The translations under genes were made by a program, and so were the position numbers. The notes below the pieces were generated by a model that saw nothing but the letters and a program-made list of their open reading frames with translations, was not told the DNA's origin and did not search any database. Source: Coffea arabica (lineage: Eukaryota; Streptophyta; Magnoliopsida; Gentianales; Rubiaceae). From it: 64,000 bases of DNA. Numbering within the stretch: position 1 is the stretch's first letter; the number at the start of each line of letters is the position of its first letter. Below are positions 45,801 to 57,599 of this stretch, piece by piece. The stretch covers positions 22,080,501-22,144,500 of the forward strand of contig NC_092323.1 in NCBI RefSeq assembly GCF_036785885.1, read 5' to 3'.

Positions 45801-46600
45801 TTGAACATCTGATTGAAGGAAGCTGTTATAAATGATAAACTTTAGAGGCTTGAAGTTGGATTACTAATTCAAGTATTTAAGTACGTTATTGAAAGAAGGT
45901 ACATTGCGAACGTAATTCAAATGCTACTATGGCATTGCTATTCAAATAGTCCCAAAAAAAAAAAAGATAATTGCTTAGATGTTGGTATTAACAAAATTAT
46001 TTTTAGATATTTAGAATCCAGATTTACCCAAAGTTGATGAATACATAATGGTAAGTCACTCGATGCAAACAGATTAAAGTTACTTCCATGATGCTTATCA
46101 AATTCACCAAAATTAGTTACTGTTATCAGCATCACTAATTATTTTGTAGTATTAGCAAGTCCAATTCAAACTTTGCGGGACACCCCTAAAAAAAAAATCC
46201 AATTCAAACCTTAGAGAATGATTAATTAATGAAAATCCTAATTTAAACCAAAAGATGGGGGTTGTATTGAAAATCTAAAATTATAACAAAGAACAAAAAT
46301 TTAAGATTAAAAAACTACAACTACCAAAAATTCCGATTCAAGATGAAATCTGTTCTTCAATTCGTCAACTAGTCATAGACACCAAAATCACTATTTTGCA
46401 TCAACAAATTGGCCAAAAATTACTTACGGATGAAGTAAATCATAATCTTCCTTGTGTTCATTAATTGAAACCCAACGCCTGAATTAAATTCTTGTTATCA
46501 ATCCTAATCAAATTGATAGTATCACTAAGTCAGGAAGAAGCTGAAGTTGAATGACAATTTGACCAGTTAAATCATTTGATTCATGCTAGTATATTAAAAC
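45801..46600. other. AT-rich spacer, no gene seen
   Basis: No supported ORF or element. Confidence 0.45.
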
Positions 46601-46765
46601 AAACAAAACTGAAAAGAGCTTAAAAAGCAGGGATGCATGCAGGATTCTAGTTTAAGGGGGACGCACAGTCAAGTAGGGAACCCAAAAAAAATCATGAAAA
46701 ATGAAAGTTCAATAGACGATGATTAACAAAAAAAAAAATTAATTAAAAGAAATGTGTATAAAGCA
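46600..46765 (+). repeat. Dispersed repeat, copy 1
   Basis: Contains GATGCATGCAGGATTCTAGT and TTTAAGGGGGACGCACAGTC. The same stretch recurs at about 60100-60255 (GGATGCAGGATTCTAGTTTA, GGCGAACAGTCAAGCAAGGA), next to the second Gypsy element. Origin not identified. Confidence 0.55.
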
Positions 46766-47287
46766 CTATACTTCTCTCAATATATGTGATCAATGATGGG
46801 CAAGAAATTCATCATTGATCTTAATGTTTAATTAGTTATAATTAACTTATAACTGGAGAAAGTGTAAGGGAGAAAAAATTGGACTGGCCTTTAAAAACGG
46901 TGGATATTTGAAATGAGTTGAAAAAGTTAAAATTCTTGCCATGATTGAATTTTCATTTATTTGTCATTTTTTGTTTCTATTTGTATAATTTTTTCTAACA
47001 TTAACTAATAAAAAGAAACTAAGAGTTTGTTTGTTTTAGAAAACTTACATAAAAAGGTAATGTTTCTTAAGGTAAATATTTGATAGGTATCGTGTATTAA
47101 CAATAAAGTCTTGATAAGGGTATAGTATATGGAAACTAGATTTGGTTTATTACAGGACACTTTAAACATACATAATGAAACTAGAGTTAATCTTTTGTCG
47201 GACACTTTTAAAAAAGAAATCAAAGGAAATAACCTGACAAGTCATCATGTCGACACCAATAACAACCCCAAATTTGTGTTTACAGCA
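46766..47287. other. Spacer, no gene supported
   Basis: An ORF opens at 47129 in this stretch but its first 53 codons resemble no domain I know. Confidence 0.4.
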
Positions 47288-47419
47288 ATGAAATTCCTGA
47301 GCAAGAAGGAAATTCCGTGGTGTCTGCTGATCTTGTCTCTAGCCTTTTTTTTCCTATTTCACTTACACTCTATTCACACACCAATGTATCTTGGCTTTTT
47401 GACTCCTTTTTTCCCCTAG
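47288..47419 (+). CDS. Small ORF with a signal-anchor-like segment (43 aa), uncertain
   Basis: From the ATG at 47288 the frame encodes MKFLSKKEIPWCLLILSLAF followed by further hydrophobic residues, then stops at 47419. Basic residues before a leucine/phenylalanine-rich stretch of about 18 residues fit a signal peptide or type II signal anchor. It could be the orphaned first exon of a secreted or Golgi protein, or chance. The same frame is open upstream to 47129, but that part looks non-coding. No neighbour supports it, and I do not recognise a family. Confidence 0.2.
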   Translation: MKFLSKKEIPWCLLILSLAFFFLFHLHSIHTPMYLGFLTPFFP

Positions 47420-47699
47420 GTTTGAAAATGGGAGATTAAAAAGTACTTCTTGTTTCTTTATTTCGTTATTGCATTTACGATTGGTGACTTATTTTAGTAT
47501 TACGTTTGAATTGGTGACTTATGGCGTTTGCCTCATTTTAAAAAAGGCACATTGAAATTGGTTTCAGGTACACGGTACTATAGTGGAAATAGGAATGTGT
47601 GAATATCCAACCTCTGCATTGTATTTTTGCTATAAAAAAGAATCATTTTTCCTTCATTGATTAGCTATATGCACTTTAATAAATAGTAATGTGCAATTC

Positions 47700-48530
47700 A
47701 ATGAAAATTAATGTGTACTTCGAGGAACACAAGGATGAAATGAAAAATTGTTAAAAGGTATTGATGTGAGGAAAATGAGACCTCACAGCATTCAAAATTT
47801 TAATGCAACACACATCTAATTGGCTTACTCGACTTTACTTTGGAGCCAAATAAACATTTCTTCGCATGCATGCATGTGTGTATGCATGGGTACATTTTGT
47901 ACAAGTACTCTTCATACAGTTTTTTATTAATTTGTATTAGTTATTAAAAAAATTTTCATAAATGGTGTCATAGAGAAGATAGTATGTGACAAATTGAATT
48001 TGTCCAAACTTATTTATTAAAAGAGAATTATATTTCCTTCATTTATTAGTAATCAAGGGTGAAATAAAGAAATTACTAAAAGGTTTTCATGTAAAGACAA
48101 TGAGATATTGCGATATTACAATTTTTTTAATAGCACAACTAATTGACAAACACGACTTCAATTTGAGGCCAAAAACAATTTTCCTATACAAATGTGGTAC
48201 TTTACGTACAAGTTAGGGTACTTTTTATCAAAGCATAAATACTTTTTTATAGTTGTTAATTAATTTATATTGGTGATTAAATAATTTGAGGCCAACTAAT
48301 AGAGAAATAGAGAAATCACTAAAAGCTTTTTATGTAAGGATGATGAAACTTCACATCGTTGCAATTTTTTCTTGTAGCACAACCAATTGAATAACTCAAC
48401 TTCAATTTGAGGCCAAATAAACACTTTTCCTATACAAAGTGAGGTATTTTACGTACAAGTTAGGGTCCTTTTTTATATAAGTACTTTTCTCTCTATTGTT
48501 AATTTTTAACTAATGATCAAATAAAATTCA
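47700..48530 (+). repeat. Three degenerate tandem units of 240-320 bp
   Basis: The theme ACTAAAAGG(T/C)TTT, then TGTAAAGACAATGAGA, then TAGCACAACTAATTGA, then CTTCAATTTGAGGCCAAA, then CTATACAAA, then TTACGTACAAGTTAGGGT is repeated with anchors near 47755, 48078 and 48318. The second and third units are the closest to each other. Non-coding. Confidence 0.65.
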
Positions 48531-48623
48531 AGTTCATGGCTGATTATTAGCTCCTAACTATATATTTTTCAAATAATAAATTTGCAAGAAACAAAGCTCA
48601 TAATGATTAAGCTCATGTAAGTT

Positions 48624-49070
48624 TGTTGGCATGAAAAATCACGCACAACGGAAGCAATTTTACTACATATGAAATATATAGAAAGAGGAGGAGAATAAAT
48701 ACACAACTACAACTCAATAATTTATTAACCTAATAGTCAACAATAACAATACCAAATCGAAACTTTTTGCTCAAGACAACTCACAAATCTGAGGTTTTTT
48801 CTCAAATCTACTCTCAAGACTCAATTCATCTATTTAAAACTATACTTTCTCAACTCTTTTCAAGAAAACAATGCTGCATGCTTCGCAATTTATAGAGGCA
48901 TCCTACCGACTCAAATTTTCAAAGGAAAAGGAAACTTGCTAAACTAATTACTACCAGGACTAGTATTACTAAGGTTTAACCGACTAGGACATGCAAAAGG
49001 AAATCAACTAGGACTCCAACCGACTAAAAACAAATAGAAAAATTCCTTGAAGATATTTAGTCTGCTAACA
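48624..49070 (+). repeat. Possible solo LTR (Copia-like)
   Basis: Begins TGTTGGCATGAAAAATCACG, followed by CACAACGGAAGCAAT, a style common at the start of plant Copia LTRs, and can be closed at TCTGCTAACA. No target duplication is visible and no internal region follows, so the assignment is weak. Confidence 0.3.
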
Positions 49071-49566
49071 CCAATCAAGATTGGAACTTCGAAGCAATCC
49101 TATGCGGGTTTAACTTCGAAGTAATTTGGTAATATAATTAAGTTTGGTTTAATTTTCTTCAAAGTTGCTATTATAAATCGGATCATAAGTAGCAGTAAGA
49201 GGAATGTTGTCGACATTCCCATGCAAGTTGAAGTAGCTTACTCTATTTTTCATTGAAGTACACATTTATGTTCATTAGAGTGCACATATTGTCCAATTTT
49301 GGCCATATTGAAATATGCTTCCCTGCCGCTCAGAATTTGCACATCTTCAACAAAATTCAGCCCTTATCAAAAAATCAAGAAAAAAAAATTGCTATAACTA
49401 GAACTTGCTTATGAAAGCAACCCACACCAATTAAAAGATTACAACTACTGATATTTGAATGAGAACAAATTCCTAGGTAAAAGAAACAGAATTTCCTGTG
49501 TTTGTCTGGAAAGCAGTCTTGAGTTCTGCTAGAACTTAAGTTTCCATTTAGGAAAGTTCAAAAATT
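49071..49566. other. Spacer, no gene seen
   Basis: Nothing recognised. Confidence 0.4.
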
Positions 49567-51600
49567 GGATAATTTTGTACAACAATTATTGACCTCTTTA
49601 ATTCCCTTGTAAGTACTTCTAGTGTATCACCAATTTTTCCAGAAATGGACGACAGGGTTGTGATATCAAACTTGGGCAATAGATAATTGTCAATTTGGTG
49701 AGAGATAATAAGTATTGACTGATTTTCTCCCTTATCTAGTTCTTGGGAAAATCAAGGCCTTGTTTGCTTTGTAATTTTTCATAAAAAATACTTTTATTTT
49801 TTGTGAATATATTTTCCAATCATTTTTTTATATTACATATATCAAATCGACACAATATATATTTTTTTTATAAAAATTCCAAAAATAGCAATGCAAATGA
49901 ACCTTAGATTTTTAAGGAATGTAAGATGGAAGAGTTGATGGTGGTGGTAGGTTAAAGGCTGGTCACTGAGGGAAATGGAGATGGAATCCACAATTAGATA
50001 GAAGTTCAGCGAGTTTTTGCACCTGGACATTTTGGTAATTTAAGCCAAATCTTATTACATTTAATATTGGTTGAATAGTTGCACTCCATTTTTGAATCTC
50101 ATACCCACTTTATGAACTTTTGAAAAGCTGAGTATTGATTCTTCCGGCTTCCATATCCGAAATTCTTCCAAATATTTAAGATGATGGGCAACATTTTTTT
50201 AAGGGGTGTTTTATTTCTTCAGTTTTTATGTTTTCAGCTGGAAAATTCAATGTTGGGATAGAATCTTATATTTAGTCACGTTGTTTTTTCATAAAATTTT
50301 TTTATAATAATTATTAGTTTACTAAGCAAGCTCTTGTTGCAAAGATGATTTTAGCAATTCAGCCTTGATGATCTCTTGTTGCAAAGATGATTTTAGCTAA
50401 TTCAGCCTTGATGATGGCTTTTATGCTATCTAACTGTCATAGTTTTTTCTGCCCTCCACTGTTAGTTTAAAAGGATAAGCAATTCCTTTTGACAAGAGAA
50501 TTACACTTAACAGTTTATTTTATTGCTAAGTTGGCAGGATTTGTCTGGTGAGTTCATGTTTAATTTTTTAAGAAATGTTACGTGAATAATCGTAGTCGCA
50601 ATGGGTACATTTTATCGGAGTTATATGTCTTGATTTTTAGGTGTTCTTAAACTCCTAGTTAAGTTGGTGTTCACAAGGATAACAATGGTATTCATGAAAA
50701 AATACTTTAAAATAGTAGTGTAAGCAAGTTTGAATATGGTGTTTACATGTTAAATTTTATGGACCATTGAGGCCTTGATAATGAATCCCTTGAAGACCGA
50801 TGCAAGGTAATATGCTATGTGTCTTTATTAAAAATGAAAGTTCAAAAATAGACATGAAACAATCCACAATAGAGTTCATGTATTGCAGTTGGAGAAATCT
50901 TTAAAAGTAATGTTTTTATATACTGTCAATATATACACGTGCAATATTTTTTTTATGTGCTATCAATGTTCAACATGGACAGATGTACAAACTTTTGTTT
51001 CTGTGAGTACGATAATAAGTAGTGCCTCTTCAAACAAAAAATAATAATAAAAGGACAAAGGCTTCAAATTCTTTTCTAGTTTAAGTGTTCTTCGAATTTA
51101 AAAAATAAAAAACGCGAAACGTCCAACCATACGTCTATGTACATTGGACTCGTCCTTTTGTACCTAAATTAATTCCATCCTATTGTCCTTAAAAGGAAAT
51201 TCAAATGAAATAGGTGGTTAGAATTTCATTTGGGTAAGTAGCAAAACAAATTTTTACTTTATATCTACTAGTGGTATCTTATCATTTTTGCATTATTTTA
51301 ATAATCTTATAGTCTTTATTTTAATAAACTGATCTTCTACATTGTCCTCTTTGTTATTGCCTTGTGAGCTACTTGCACTCTTATTTGGAGAAAATATTTT
51401 AATACTGAACATGTATACATTAACAAACGTATAAACAAAAATATTCTCTTTTTCATTTCCCACTTTTTCTCTACTTCATTTATCTAGTAAATCTCATGCT
51501 CCTAATTTTTTATTAAAAAAATCTCGTTATGTAAAGCAGACATCAGACTATTCTTTCCTATGGCATCCACCACTGTCACGAAATCATTTGAAGTATGCTA
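49567..51600 (+). repeat. NLR upstream block B, copy at NLR-D
   Basis: Matches 23965-27600 without the TIR element. It shows the empty insertion site near 50083 (CTCCATTTTTGAATCTCAT). Downstream it carries the same order of landmarks up to CATCCACCACTGTCACGAAA. No gene. Confidence 0.75.
50331..50415 (+). repeat. 42-bp tandem duplication
   Basis: CTCTTGTTGCAAAGATGATT through CCTTGATGAT occurs twice in a row (50331-50372 and 50373-50415, the second with one extra T). The paralogous block at about 26327 has one copy, so the duplication happened after the blocks separated. Confidence 0.85.
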
Positions 51601-52043
51601 ATGTTTGTACTTAACAGCCAGTCCTACATGCACCATGGATCAGTTGGTTATACGGACAGGATGCATTGAACACCAAAAGAAATATATAGGGTTCACATGT
51701 GAGCAGTTCTGACAAAAAAAAAAAAAAAAATTCAGGCTATTAATGTGAGCAGTTTTGACCATAGGGTTCACATTCTGATAAAATTATAACTATTTACTGC
51801 TTTGGTACTATAGTAATATTTTACAATTTTTGTAGACGTAGGTATCTCGAAATGCACTTTGGCCGGAAAAGAAACAAGAAGACAAGATAAGAGTCTTGCA
51901 AGTTGTAGCCAAAAAAAAAAAAAGAAAAAAGAAAAAAGGTTTCGCTGACAATGTTTCGCTATCTTCAGATAATCAGAAAGTTGTAAACCTTGAACTTTAT
52001 TCAAGGTACAAATTTGATCTTAGAGTGAATAGAAGGTACAATA
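51601..52043 (+). promoter_or_regulatory. Proximal upstream region of NLR-D
   Basis: The last 265 bases resemble the corresponding region before NLR-B and NLR-C (TCTCGAAATGCACTTTGGCC, AAAGTTGTAAACCTTGAACT, AGAGTGAATAGAAGGTACAA before the ATG). The more distal block A with the inverted W-boxes is missing, so NLR-D sits behind a shorter promoter. Two A-runs (51714-51730, 51911-51922) interrupt it. Confidence 0.5.
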
Positions 52044-55000
52044 ATGGAGATATCCTCCAGTAGTAGCATTAGTTGCTTTGATTCCGCTCTAGAATATCTG
52101 GACTGGTTCAGTGCGACATTCCGATGTCTGGACTGTGATGATATCACTGACCTGGTGGAGCTCGGAGTGAGAGTATTACAAAGCTTTGATCTGTATCTGA
52201 CAAAGTGTAGGAGGAGGAGGAGGAACCTTGAAACCTGTTTGGAACAAGATGAGGAAGAGAAGGATGTTACTTCTTTCAGAATTCAAAACCTGATTATCGG
52301 AAGAATGCAAGATCTTGAATTTGCTTGCAGCGAACACTTGATTCATTCTCGTTTAGATGGTTTGACTCAGATCCGAAGTGAGCTCACCAGATTCCAGGTA
52401 GCAATCAAATTGTTTTTCGAGACATATATCAAGGAATCGTGCATCAACTCTCTGTTGGAGTATTACTGGCTGAGAGATCCGGAACTAGTTATTGATTTCG
52501 TTGATTCGGTCTCAAAGACTCTGGCGGAACTTCCCATATACTGTTTCAAACACCTTGTAAATAAGCTAATGTTCATGAAGAGTTTCATTCGCTTTGCCAT
52601 GCTTCGCGGCATCAAGGGTCAGCAATTGATAGATCTCTTGATTCACGCTGAAGTGGTGGCTATCAATGCATTACGCCTGGCCTCTATATGGTGCTTGGAC
52701 AGTGACAGACATAATGGAGATGTACAGAAGGAAATGAGACTTCAAATTTCTCGACTAATACGTGAGAAGATTAATCCTGGTGATCCCCCGGTCCGAGAAA
52801 CTTACATCCATGTCTTGACTGCTGCAAAGTTATCAAGATCATCAGATATTTCAGATCTGGAGAAGAATAAGCATCTAGTAGCTGACTTTATGGATCGTCT
52901 CGTTCACAATATTAAGGAGCTGCTGAAATCCTGTACCAATATTCTTGTTCCGATTATGAATCAAATGCTAAAACTCCTTGAGGGGCTAAGATTCCTGACA
53001 ATCCTTCTCAAGCATCAGGAGAAGTTCAAAGAGCTGTGCCATGAAATGAAGAATCTTATTGGAGTTGTGGCCTGTGATGCAGTGGTTGTAATTTTCTCTC
53101 TTTCTGTGAATCAAATCGAAGAAGGCTTGGCCAAGGAAACCGATCTTGCTCTTTTTCATTTGCTTAAAGTGATTAAGTTTATTAGGGCAGAAGTTACCGA
53201 TCCAGTAACATCATTTTCGCCATTTGGTTTTCCTAGGACCAATGAGATGGGCTCTATGGATTTTCTCCTTGAAAATCTGAAAGAACTAGAAATTTGTAAT
53301 GAGGCTGATGATTCAATTGCATTCCCGAAAGATCAAATCCACACAGTCCTCGAAGATCTCGTATTCTTAAGATCTTTCCTTGTCAAGATAGCAGACCAGC
53401 GCAACTGGAATGGAAAACTCCAAGCTCTTTGGAGTCGTGTTATGGAGGTTGCACATAGGGCAGAGTTTGTCATTGACTCTATTGTGGTTGGTGATAAACA
53501 TGAATATTTGGAAAGAGTTGCCAGAGATATCCAGCTTTTGAGGACTGAGGCCTTTGAAACCTATGATAGCACGAAGCATGACTGTGGAGCTCAGAGAACT
53601 AACCAAAAATCTTTCCGCATTGAGTCAAAATGTAGCACCCCAGTGTTGAATGAAGCTCTAGTGGGTCTTGATGATGAGGTAAAGACAATTATTCATAGTC
53701 TTACCAGGGGTTCAAAGCTGTTGGATTTTGTTTCAATTGTGGGTATGGCTGGACTTGGTAAGACAACATTGGCCAATAGAGTTTACAATGATCCATTAAT
53801 TTTGAGCTACTTTCATATCCGTGCTCAGTGTATTGTTTCTCAAGTGTATAGCATGCACAGTTTGTTAGTTCAGCTTTTATGTAGTATTTCTTCTAGAAGT
53901 CCGGATGAATATCTTGAGATTGGTGAAAATGATTTGGCTCACAAGCTATACAAACTTTTAAAAGGAAATAGGTATCTCATTTTTTTGGATGATGTGTGGG
54001 AGATTAAGGCATGGAATTTGGTGAAAAGTTCATTGCCCAATGATGCTAATGGAAGTAGGATTCTCGTCACCAGCAGAATTCAATTGCAATTCAAACCTGA
54101 TAGCAAGGCTTACCATCTCCGCCACCTTACTGACAATGAGAGTTGGAAATTGCTGTAGAAAAAGCTATTTGGCAAAGAAGGTTTTCCTCCAACACTAGGT
54201 AAAGTTGGATCTCAAATAGCAAAATTATGTAGGGGCTTACCTCTCACAGTTGTTCTCGTTGCTGGAATTCTTGCTAATACTGTAGAAGACTGCTGGGAAG
54301 AAGTTGCAAAGAGTCTAACTTCCAGTATTGTCCTTCATGATGAATACTGTATGAAGACGCTTGAGCTGAGTTACAATCATTTACCGGATGATTTGAAGCC
54401 ATGCCTTCTTTACTTTGGTGCATTTCAAGAAGACGAAAATGTTCCCGTCCGAAGGTTGTTATGGCTCTGGATCTCTGAAGGATTCGTGCGAAAGACTGAG
54501 GGAAAGAGATTAGAGGATGCAGCAGATGACTACTTGAGGGATCTGGTTGATAGAAGTTTAGTTATGGTTTCCAAACAAAGAAGTACGGGTGGTGCCAAAG
54601 CCTGCCGACTTCATGATTTGGTACACGAGTTTTGTGTGAAAAAAGCCAAAGAAGAAAACCTTCTACATATTTTGCATAGTCAGAGTGGACGTTTTATTCT
54701 TACCGGCCCAAGCAACCCCCTCCGAGTTTGTGATCAAAATACCAAGAATTTGATGATTTGGGAGTTAATGCTAGAATTTCCGAATGTACGGAGTTTGTTA
54801 TTGTTTAAGGAGGATGATTTGGGGTTTTGGTTACTTAAACTTCTAAGAGTGTTGGATTTGAGGAAATTGGTGTTTCATGTATATTTTCCAATGGAAGTAC
54901 TTTTGCTTGTTCACTTGAGATACTTGGCTCTTTGTACTAGAGGAGTAAATTTCATCCCAGCTGCAATAGCTAACCTCTCAAGGTTACAAACTTTTCTGCT

Positions 55001-55850
55001 ACGAGGAAACAACGCTGATTGTTTCTTACCCAAGACAATCTGGAACATTAAGACATTGAGGCATCTATGGACTACAAATTCCGCTATTGGTTTTATGTTT
55101 CCTGTTGAAAATCTTGAAGTATCCCCAGGTTTAGATCGTTTAGTCGCTTTAAGCCTTGCCATTGATCCCTCCTCTCAAAGCTTGCAAAAGACACTGGCAA
55201 AGTTACCAAGCATCCGCAGGCTAAGATGTAACATGAGGAAATCAAGAGAAGAAACTACAAGAATTGGCAACGAGATTCTCGGGTTTGACTGTTTGAGTCA
55301 ACTAGAATCACTTACTCTGCGTCATTTTTGCGGATTTGGATTTAAATTCCCATTGAATTTGAAGAAGTTGACTCTCTCCTATCATAAGCAGCCATGGTGT
55401 GAAATTTCCACAATTGGAAAGTTGCCCAATCTTGAAGTGCTTAAATTACTCGATCACTCCTTCTATGGAGAAGAATGGGAAATGAACGAAGGGGAGTTCC
55501 TTAACCTCCGAGTCTTGAAATTGTCAAGGTTGCGGGACTTTCACAGCTGGACTGCATCTTCTGATAATTTTTCCCGTCTTGAGAAATTGGTTGTCGACTG
55601 GTGTCCAAACTTGGAAGATGTGCCTTCTTGTTTAGGAGAATGTCTGACTCTTGAAATGATTGACGTGAAATGGTGTGGTGAGTCTGTTGCAAGTTCAGTG
55701 AAGCAAATTCAACAAGAACAGATAGATACAGGAAATGAAGTTCTAAAGATCTCAATTGAACCTTGTGGTGATGCGCGGAGTTCCAGCGAAGAAGAAGAAG
55801 AAGAATCAAGTCCCCTAGAAACAGAGTCAATCCCCTCACAAGGAGTCTAA
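52044..55850 (+). pseudogene. NLR-D: R1-type CC-NB-ARC-LRR gene with one nonsense codon
   Basis: The frame from MEISSSSSISCFDS to TAA at 55848-55850 is 1269 codons and open except for TAG at 54156-54158 (codon 705), where the paralogues have CAG (ESWNLLQKKLFG). The N-terminal R1-like region, AEFVID and the P-loop GMAGLGKT (567-574) with kinase-2 LIFLDDVWE lie before the stop. GLPLT, CLLYFGAFQEDENV, LHDLVHEF, the LRRs and the acidic tail lie after it. The encoded protein would end inside NB-ARC and lack the MHD switch and LRRs, so the gene is probably null, unless the stop is a strain-specific allele or a sequencing error. The region after the stop shows no further damage, pointing to recent loss. 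It is somewhat more divergent from NLR-B and NLR-C in the N-terminal half. Confidence 0.92.
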
Positions 55851-56130
55851 TTCAAGTTTCTTGAAAGCAATTTCTGGAGCTTCCCCATCTTTCTGTTTTG
55901 ACATGATGCCGCTAGCTATAACTTTGTGACTGCAATGGCAAGCATGCACAATAATGCATTAGTCAATCCAACATTATCTATCACAATCTCTTTCTAAGAT
56001 GTCTCCATGTTCTTTTCTGGTTTGATAATGTTTAACGGAGTTTATCTTTTTAAAATCTCAATTCGTGAAATTTTCTTTAATTCTGCTACAGATTTATATG
56101 ATGATTATAGCTAGCTAAGCACAAATTTAT
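55851..56130. other. NLR-D 3' UTR and flank
   Basis: Begins with the TCAAGTTTCTTGAAAGCAAT motif seen after NLR-A and NLR-B, followed by CTATAACTTTGTGACTGCAA as after NLR-A. No clear AATAAA in the first 250 bases. Confidence 0.6.
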
Positions 56131-56295
56131 ATGCATGATACACTTTTCTCTTCCTACTTCGTATTTTTAACTTGCTTCTGTTGTGGTGCTGGATTTCTTA
56201 CTGGTTTCGCTCCTTTTTCCTTTTTTTCCCCCAAACGCTGCTGCTATTTAATTGCTTGCCATATTATTATTAATTTTATTATTATTATTATTATT

Positions 56296-56333
<38 letters not shown>

Positions 56334-57590
56334 TGTTTATAATAGAACATGCAGTTGTACCATTATGTTGTTTTCTCCTTTCTCCTGAATAACAAGTTGC
56401 TACAAAAACTACGCTTGCAAAATTCTTTATGAATTGTGGTACTTTTGAGAGGTATTTTATGTATTATTTTTAATAAGAACCTTTTATGCATAAATAAATC
56501 ATGGAATTTGTGTGTGTTATGAGTTAACGCAGAAATTAAGTATCCTAAGTTTAAATCCCATGTTGATTTTTTTTACCGACAATATTTTTTTCTCAAGGTT
56601 ACTGTTTTTTATTATAATAATGATATTGTTATAATAGAATATGTAATTGTGCTATTACGTAGTTTCCTCCTTTTTCTTGAATAATAGTTTGCCAAAGAAA
56701 TTGCGCCTGCCAAAATTCTATATTATTACGTGGTACTTTTCTTTTGTGGATAGAATGCTTCCTTCCGTTTTGCATTTTTGTGTTCTCCTTATATTATACC
56801 ATATTTGTGGTGGTGCTGCATCTCTTATCGATCTTGCTCTTTTTTTCTCCTCCTTTTTCTTTTTTTTTTTCCCAAAACTCTGCTGCTATTAAATTCCTTA
56901 CCATATTATTACAATTTTATTATTATATTACCATTATTATATTATGATTATTACTGTTATTTACCTTTCATAGGTAGTAATAATAGTTGCACTGCTACTA
57001 GAGTTCTTACCCTTTTTGTATAAATGTAAGTCATAAATGATGATATAATTGTGGTACTACTGGAATGCGTATTAGTTTTGAAAATGTTTTCTTTTTTTTT
57101 GTATGAATTATGATATTCGCCTGTATCTTATAAATTAGATACAGACAGGATCTTGTTTTCCCCTTGCTGGACGAGGTTGTTATTTTTCCTTTTGTTTTAT
57201 ACCTTTTCCTTTTTTTTATAACAATTGCTTTTTCTATTTTTTGTAGGGGTGTCAGTCTTTCTTCTTCTTTTTTTTTGTTATTTGAATTCTATTGCTTATG
57301 TAATAATAATCATAAAAGATATCCTTTTTTTAGCAAGGAATGTTTTGTGCACGTTTATTCTTTTTTTTGTGTGATAAAATATACAATTCTATCACTATAT
57401 TTTTTTACTTTTTTTTTAATAATAGATTAAGAAAAAATTCATCCTGGATTTTTTACTACTTGTTTTGCTGTATCTTTGTCATGATTATTTGTTTAAATTG
57501 TAATTTTTATGAGTTTTTTTATAATAAAATATATAATTGTATTACTCAGTTGTTTTCTTTCTATTTTTAATAATAAATTAGAGAACTACT
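56131..57590 (+). repeat. T-rich degenerate repeat field
   Basis: The plus strand is strongly T-biased, with repeated modules. GTGGTGCTGGATTTCTTAC plus CTGCTGCTATTTAATTGCTT (56185-56263) recurs as GTGGTGCTGCATCTCTTATC plus CTGCTGCTATTAAATTCCTT (56811-56900). A second module of the type ATAATAGAATATGTAATTGT plus a T-rich stretch recurs near 56340, 56633, 57375 and 57520. The several hydrophobic F/L-rich ORFs here come from this bias. Confidence 0.6.
56261..56333 (+). repeat. (ATT)n-(CAT)n compound microsatellite
   Basis: ATT units (56261-56297, with one interruption) pass directly into about 12 CAT/ATC units to 56333. Confidence 0.9.
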
Positions 57591-57599
57591 ATCTTGGAT

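Noticed and set aside
51628..51700. tRNA/SINE-like head (ATGGATCAGTTGGTTATACGG)
   Set aside because: No B-box at the right distance; probably chance.
56495..56580. SINE-like stretch with GTTTAAATCCC resembling a decayed B-box
   Set aside because: A-box and tail are not convincing and the region is part of the T-rich repeat field.
56131..57570. Hydrophobic F/L-rich ORFs resembling membrane proteins
   Set aside because: Produced by T-rich composition; several frames overlap and no start context or homology is evident.
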